Assembly: GCA_900550635.1 (NCBI GenBank)
Contig: URSZ01000055.1
Coordinates: forward strand, 1-14,880
Direction: 5' to 3'
DNA from: an uncultured Prevotella sp.
Lineage (GTDB): Bacteria; Bacteroidota; Bacteroidia; Bacteroidales; Bacteroidaceae
Length of the DNA stretch: 14,880 nucleotides
The notes beneath the pieces are model-generated. The model searched no databases and was not told the DNA's origin. It saw nothing but the letters and a program-made list of their open reading frames with translations. The translations under genes were made by a program, and so were the position numbers. Below, piece after piece: positions 12,791 through 14,880 of the stretch (position 1 is its first letter; the number at the start of each line of letters is the position of its first letter).

Positions 12791-14572
12791 TCAGTCGAGT
12801 TTCAGTACTGCGAGGAAAGCCTTCTGGGGCACTTGCACATTACCTATTTGTTTCATTCTTTTCTTGCCGCGTTTCTGTTTCTCCAAGAGTTTGCGCTTGC
12901 GCGATATGTCGCCGCCGTAACATTTGGCGGTAACGTCCTTGCGCACCTGTTTTACTGTTTCGCGGGCTATGATTTTTGCTCCTATAGCAGCCTGTATTGC
13001 GATGTCGAACTGCTGGCGTGGCAGAAGGTCCTTCAACTTTTCGCAAATGCGGCGCCCGAAAGTCACGGCGTTGTCTATGTGCGTTAGCGTGGAGAGCGCG
13101 TCGACGGGCTGGCCGTTCAGGAGTATGTCCAATTTAATCAACTTTGAGGTGCGGAAACCTATCCCGTGGTAATCGAACGAGGCATATCCCTTTGAAATGC
13201 TCTTGAGTTTGTCGTAAAAGTCGATTACTATCTCGCCCAAGGGCATGTCGAAGTTTATTTCCACTCGGTTACCGGCTATGAAGTTCTGGTTTACCAGTTC
13301 GCCGCGCTTTGAAAGGCACAGCGTCATTATAGGTCCGATGTACGCCGACCCCGTTATGATAGTAGCGCGGATGTACGGCTCTTCAACGTGGTCGATTGCG
13401 GCCACGTCGGGCATACTTGCGGGGTTGTGCACCTCGCGTGCGTCGCCGTGCTTGTCGTAAACCATGTACGACACGTTGGGCACGGTGGTAATCACGTTCA
13501 TGTCGAACTCGCGGTCGAGACGTTCCTGCACTATTTCCATGTGGAGCAGTCCGAGGAAGCCGCAACGGAATCCGAAACCGAGCGCCACGGAACTTTCGGG
13601 CGTAAAGGTAAGGGAAGCGTCGTTGAGTTGCAGCTTCTCGAGCGACGAGCGCAGGTTTTCGAAGTCCTCAGCTTCTACGGGATAGACACCTGCAAAGACC
13701 ATGGGTTTTACTTCCTCGAATCCCTCGATGGCCTTGTCGCACGGGCGGTTGAATTGGGTGATTGTGTCGCCCACCTTGACTTCGGTGGCAGTCTTTATGC
13801 CGCTTACGATGTAGCCCACGTCGCCGCAGTGAAGGGTTTTGCGGGGAGAAAGCTGCATTTTCAGCACACCAACCTCGTCGGCGTTGTAATCTTGCTTGGT
13901 GTTGACGAAAACAACGTGGTCGCCCTGGCTTATCGAGCCGTTAATTATTTTGAAGTAGGCTATTATGCCGCGGAAACTGTTGAACACGGAGTCGAAAATC
14001 AAAGCCTGCAGGGGAGCGCTCTCGTCACCTTGCGGGGCGGGAATCCTTTCCACTATGGCTTCGAGAATTTCGTCGACACCCATGCCTGTCTTTCCCGAGG
14101 CGCGTATAATCTCCTCGCGTTTGCACCCCAGCAAGTCGATTATCTCGTCCTCAACTTCGTCGGGCATGGCATTTACCATGTCGCACTTGTTTATTATCGG
14201 AATAATGGTAAGGTCGTGCTCTATTGCCATGTACAGGTTCGATATAGTCTGCGCCTGCACGCCTTGCGTGGCGTCGACTATGAGCAGTGCGCCTTCGCAG
14301 GCGGCTATCGAGCGGCTCACCTCGTAAGAGAAGTCCACGTGTCCCGGAGTGTCTATAAGGTTGAGCGTGTACTTTTCGCCGTTGTGCATGTAGTCCATCT
14401 GTATGGCATGGCTCTTTATAGTAATGCCGCGTTCCCGTTCAAGGTCCATGTCGTCAAGCATTTGCCCCTCGGTCACTTCTATCGTCTTGGTGCGTTCGAG
14501 CAACCTGTCGGCCAGGGTTGACTTGCCATGGTCTATATGGGCAATTATGCAAAAGTTGCGGATGTTCTTCAT
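12791..14572 (-). CDS. lepA: Elongation factor 4 (LepA), ribosome-associated GTPase
   Basis: LepA is a translational GTPase related to EF-G that binds ribosomes and affects back-translocation, initiation or 30S biogenesis. The 593-residue length is normal. GTPase motifs are intact: AHIDHGKST (11-19), the switch RERGIT, DTPGHVDF, NKCD and SGKTG. The LepA-specific C-terminal domain is present, with KAKCYGGD-like AKCYGGDISRKRKLLEKQK and the ending QVPQKAFLAVLKLD. The ATG at 14572 is followed at once by the family start KNIRNFCIIAHIDHGKST, so the start is secure. The leader is A-rich with no Shine-Dalgarno. A TAnnTTTG box lies 43 bases upstream. aspS follows after 52 bases on the same strand. Confidence 0.97.
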   Translation of the reverse strand: MKNIRNFCIIAHIDHGKSTLADRLLERTKTIEVTEGQMLDDMDLERERGITIKSHAIQMDYMHNGEKYTLNLIDTPGHVDFSYEVSRSIAACEGALLIVDATQGVQAQTISNLYMAIEHDLTIIPIINKCDMVNAMPDEVEDEIIDLLGCKREEIIRASGKTGMGVDEILEAIVERIPAPQGDESAPLQALIFDSVFNSFRGIIAYFKIINGSISQGDHVVFVNTKQDYNADEVGVLKMQLSPRKTLHCGDVGYIVSGIKTATEVKVGDTITQFNRPCDKAIEGFEEVKPMVFAGVYPVEAEDFENLRSSLEKLQLNDASLTFTPESSVALGFGFRCGFLGLLHMEIVQERLDREFDMNVITTVPNVSYMVYDKHGDAREVHNPASMPDVAAIDHVEEPYIRATIITGSAYIGPIMTLCLSKRGELVNQNFIAGNRVEINFDMPLGEIVIDFYDKLKSISKGYASFDYHGIGFRTSKLIKLDILLNGQPVDALSTLTHIDNAVTFGRRICEKLKDLLPRQQFDIAIQAAIGAKIIARETVKQVRKDVTAKCYGGDISRKRKLLEKQKRGKKRMKQIGNVQVPQKAFLAVLKLD

Positions 14573-14615
14573 TCTTGCTTTAAGTGTTCTCTTTTAAAGG
14601 TGTGGTTTTGCGTTG

Positions 14616-14623
14616 CAAAGTTA
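14616..14623 (-). promoter_or_regulatory. Bacteroidota-type promoter of lepA
   Basis: On minus this reads TAACTTTG, matching TAnnTTTG, and ends 43 bases before the lepA ATG. A CTTG (14647-14650) lies 23 bases further upstream as a weak -33 candidate. This is the best-placed promoter for lepA and probably aspS. Confidence 0.55.
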
Positions 14624-14747
14624 ATAATTTTATGATATTTGCCGCGCAAGTGTGCGGCTTATGCTCCATGCAATTTTTTCTCCTGCTTGTAAGAAGCGAA
14701 AACCTTTAATGCAGACAAATGAGACAGGTATTTCAAACCTCCTCTCT

Positions 14748-14825
14748 GAGCAAAGAAAAAATATGTCTGAGGAATTTTAAAATTAGTGCCTTGTATTTTG
14801 AAAAATGAATGTCCGCATGTTACCA
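14748..14825 (+). repeat. Modular palindromic intergenic repeat, copy D (degenerate, mosaic)
   Basis: It opens GAGCAAAGAAAAAATA like copy B. Module 1 (14762-14774) is TATGTCTGAGGAA, close to module 1 of B. Module 2 (14783-14795) is TTAGTGCCTTGTA, close to module 2 of A. The 21-base spacing holds for these two. Module 3 is shifted by a few inserted bases and reads ATGTCCGCATGTTACC, so the end is decayed. Upstream, CAGACAAAT (14712-14720) matches 3983-3991 before copy A. It lies on plus, upstream of the minus-strand lepA gene. Confidence 0.65.
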
Positions 14826-14880
14826 AATTAGCAAAGTTTAAACTGCCAAGTTGCTCCACAACCATGTTTTGGAACACTTT

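Larger units (their letters stand above)
14573..14880. other. 308-base region upstream of lepA, to the window edge
   Basis: It holds the lepA promoter box (14616-14623), a GC-rich inverted repeat at 14641-14658 (GCCGC with GCGGC), and repeat copy D at 14748-14825. A minus-strand frame of 72 codons crosses it, but it reads through the repeat and resembles no family. I see no gene here, although the left end of one could begin beyond the edge. Confidence 0.7.

Noticed and set aside
13388..14521. Plus-strand frame of 377 codons antisense to lepA
   Set aside because: It is the complement of an intact, motif-complete lepA. Long antisense frames are common in GC-rich genes with biased codons.
4041..14825. 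The repeats as a CRISPR array or an insertion sequence
   Set aside because: Copies are kilobases apart, face both directions and have no spacers, cas genes, transposase or clear target-site duplications.
14659..14877. Minus-strand frame of 72 codons upstream of lepA
   Set aside because: It crosses repeat copy D and ends near the lepA promoter. The translation has no recognisable domain or plausible start context.

Overview
This window reads as core chromosome of a member of the Bacteroidota, most likely the order Bacteroidales. Three things support that. It carries lineage-typical proteins: a DUF4290 protein, a type IX secretion plug-type DUF5103 protein, and a MurA with Asp in place of the catalytic Cys. 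Genes lack Shine-Dalgarno sequences and start after A-rich leaders. Boxes of the Bacteroidota type TAnnTTTG lie upstream of several first genes. I cannot name a genus. I see no phage, integrase, transposase, CRISPR array or recognisable defence system; almost every gene is housekeeping.

Layout. (1) Positions 1-3294, minus strand: a compact run tsaB, DUF4290 gene, murA, rimM and dxr (dxr runs off the left edge). It joins tRNA t6A modification, peptidoglycan precursor synthesis, 30S maturation and isoprenoid (MEP) synthesis. (2) 3471-3950, plus strand: a free-standing AlaX-like tRNA editing protein, divergent from tsaB. (3) 3951-4471: a 521-base gap holding a repeat element (copy A) and a GC-rich stretch that can fold with a pseudoknot. 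(4) 4472-4864, minus: a small lipoprotein. (5) 5034-8377, plus: cca, then a DUF5103/T9SS plug gene overlapping it by 4 bases, then a TRIC/UPF0126 membrane protein gene that abuts it. (6) 8762-10528, plus: phenylacetate-CoA ligase and a two-ACT-domain partner. (7) 10981-14572, minus: lepA then aspS, ending in a clear stem-loop terminator. (8) 14573-14880: lepA promoter region and repeat copy D.

The most unusual content is between the genes. Four long gaps each hold one copy of the same intergenic element (A 4041-4118, B 8465-8542, C 10673-10750, D 14748-14825; A and D on plus, B and C on minus). The aligned core is 78 bases in A-C with no gaps. It contains three 13-base, mostly palindromic modules of type TATGTCnGACATA set exactly 21 bases apart, separated by 8-base A/T spacers such as TTTTAAAA. 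Module sequences vary and appear shuffled between copies. In copy A modules 1 and 2 form a perfect 17-bp stem. Copies B and C match over about 183 bases. Function is unknown; a bidirectional terminator, a REP/MITE-like element or an array of protein-binding sites are all possible.

Limits: family assignments come from reading motifs, not from database searches. RNA folds were found by eye without energy calculation.
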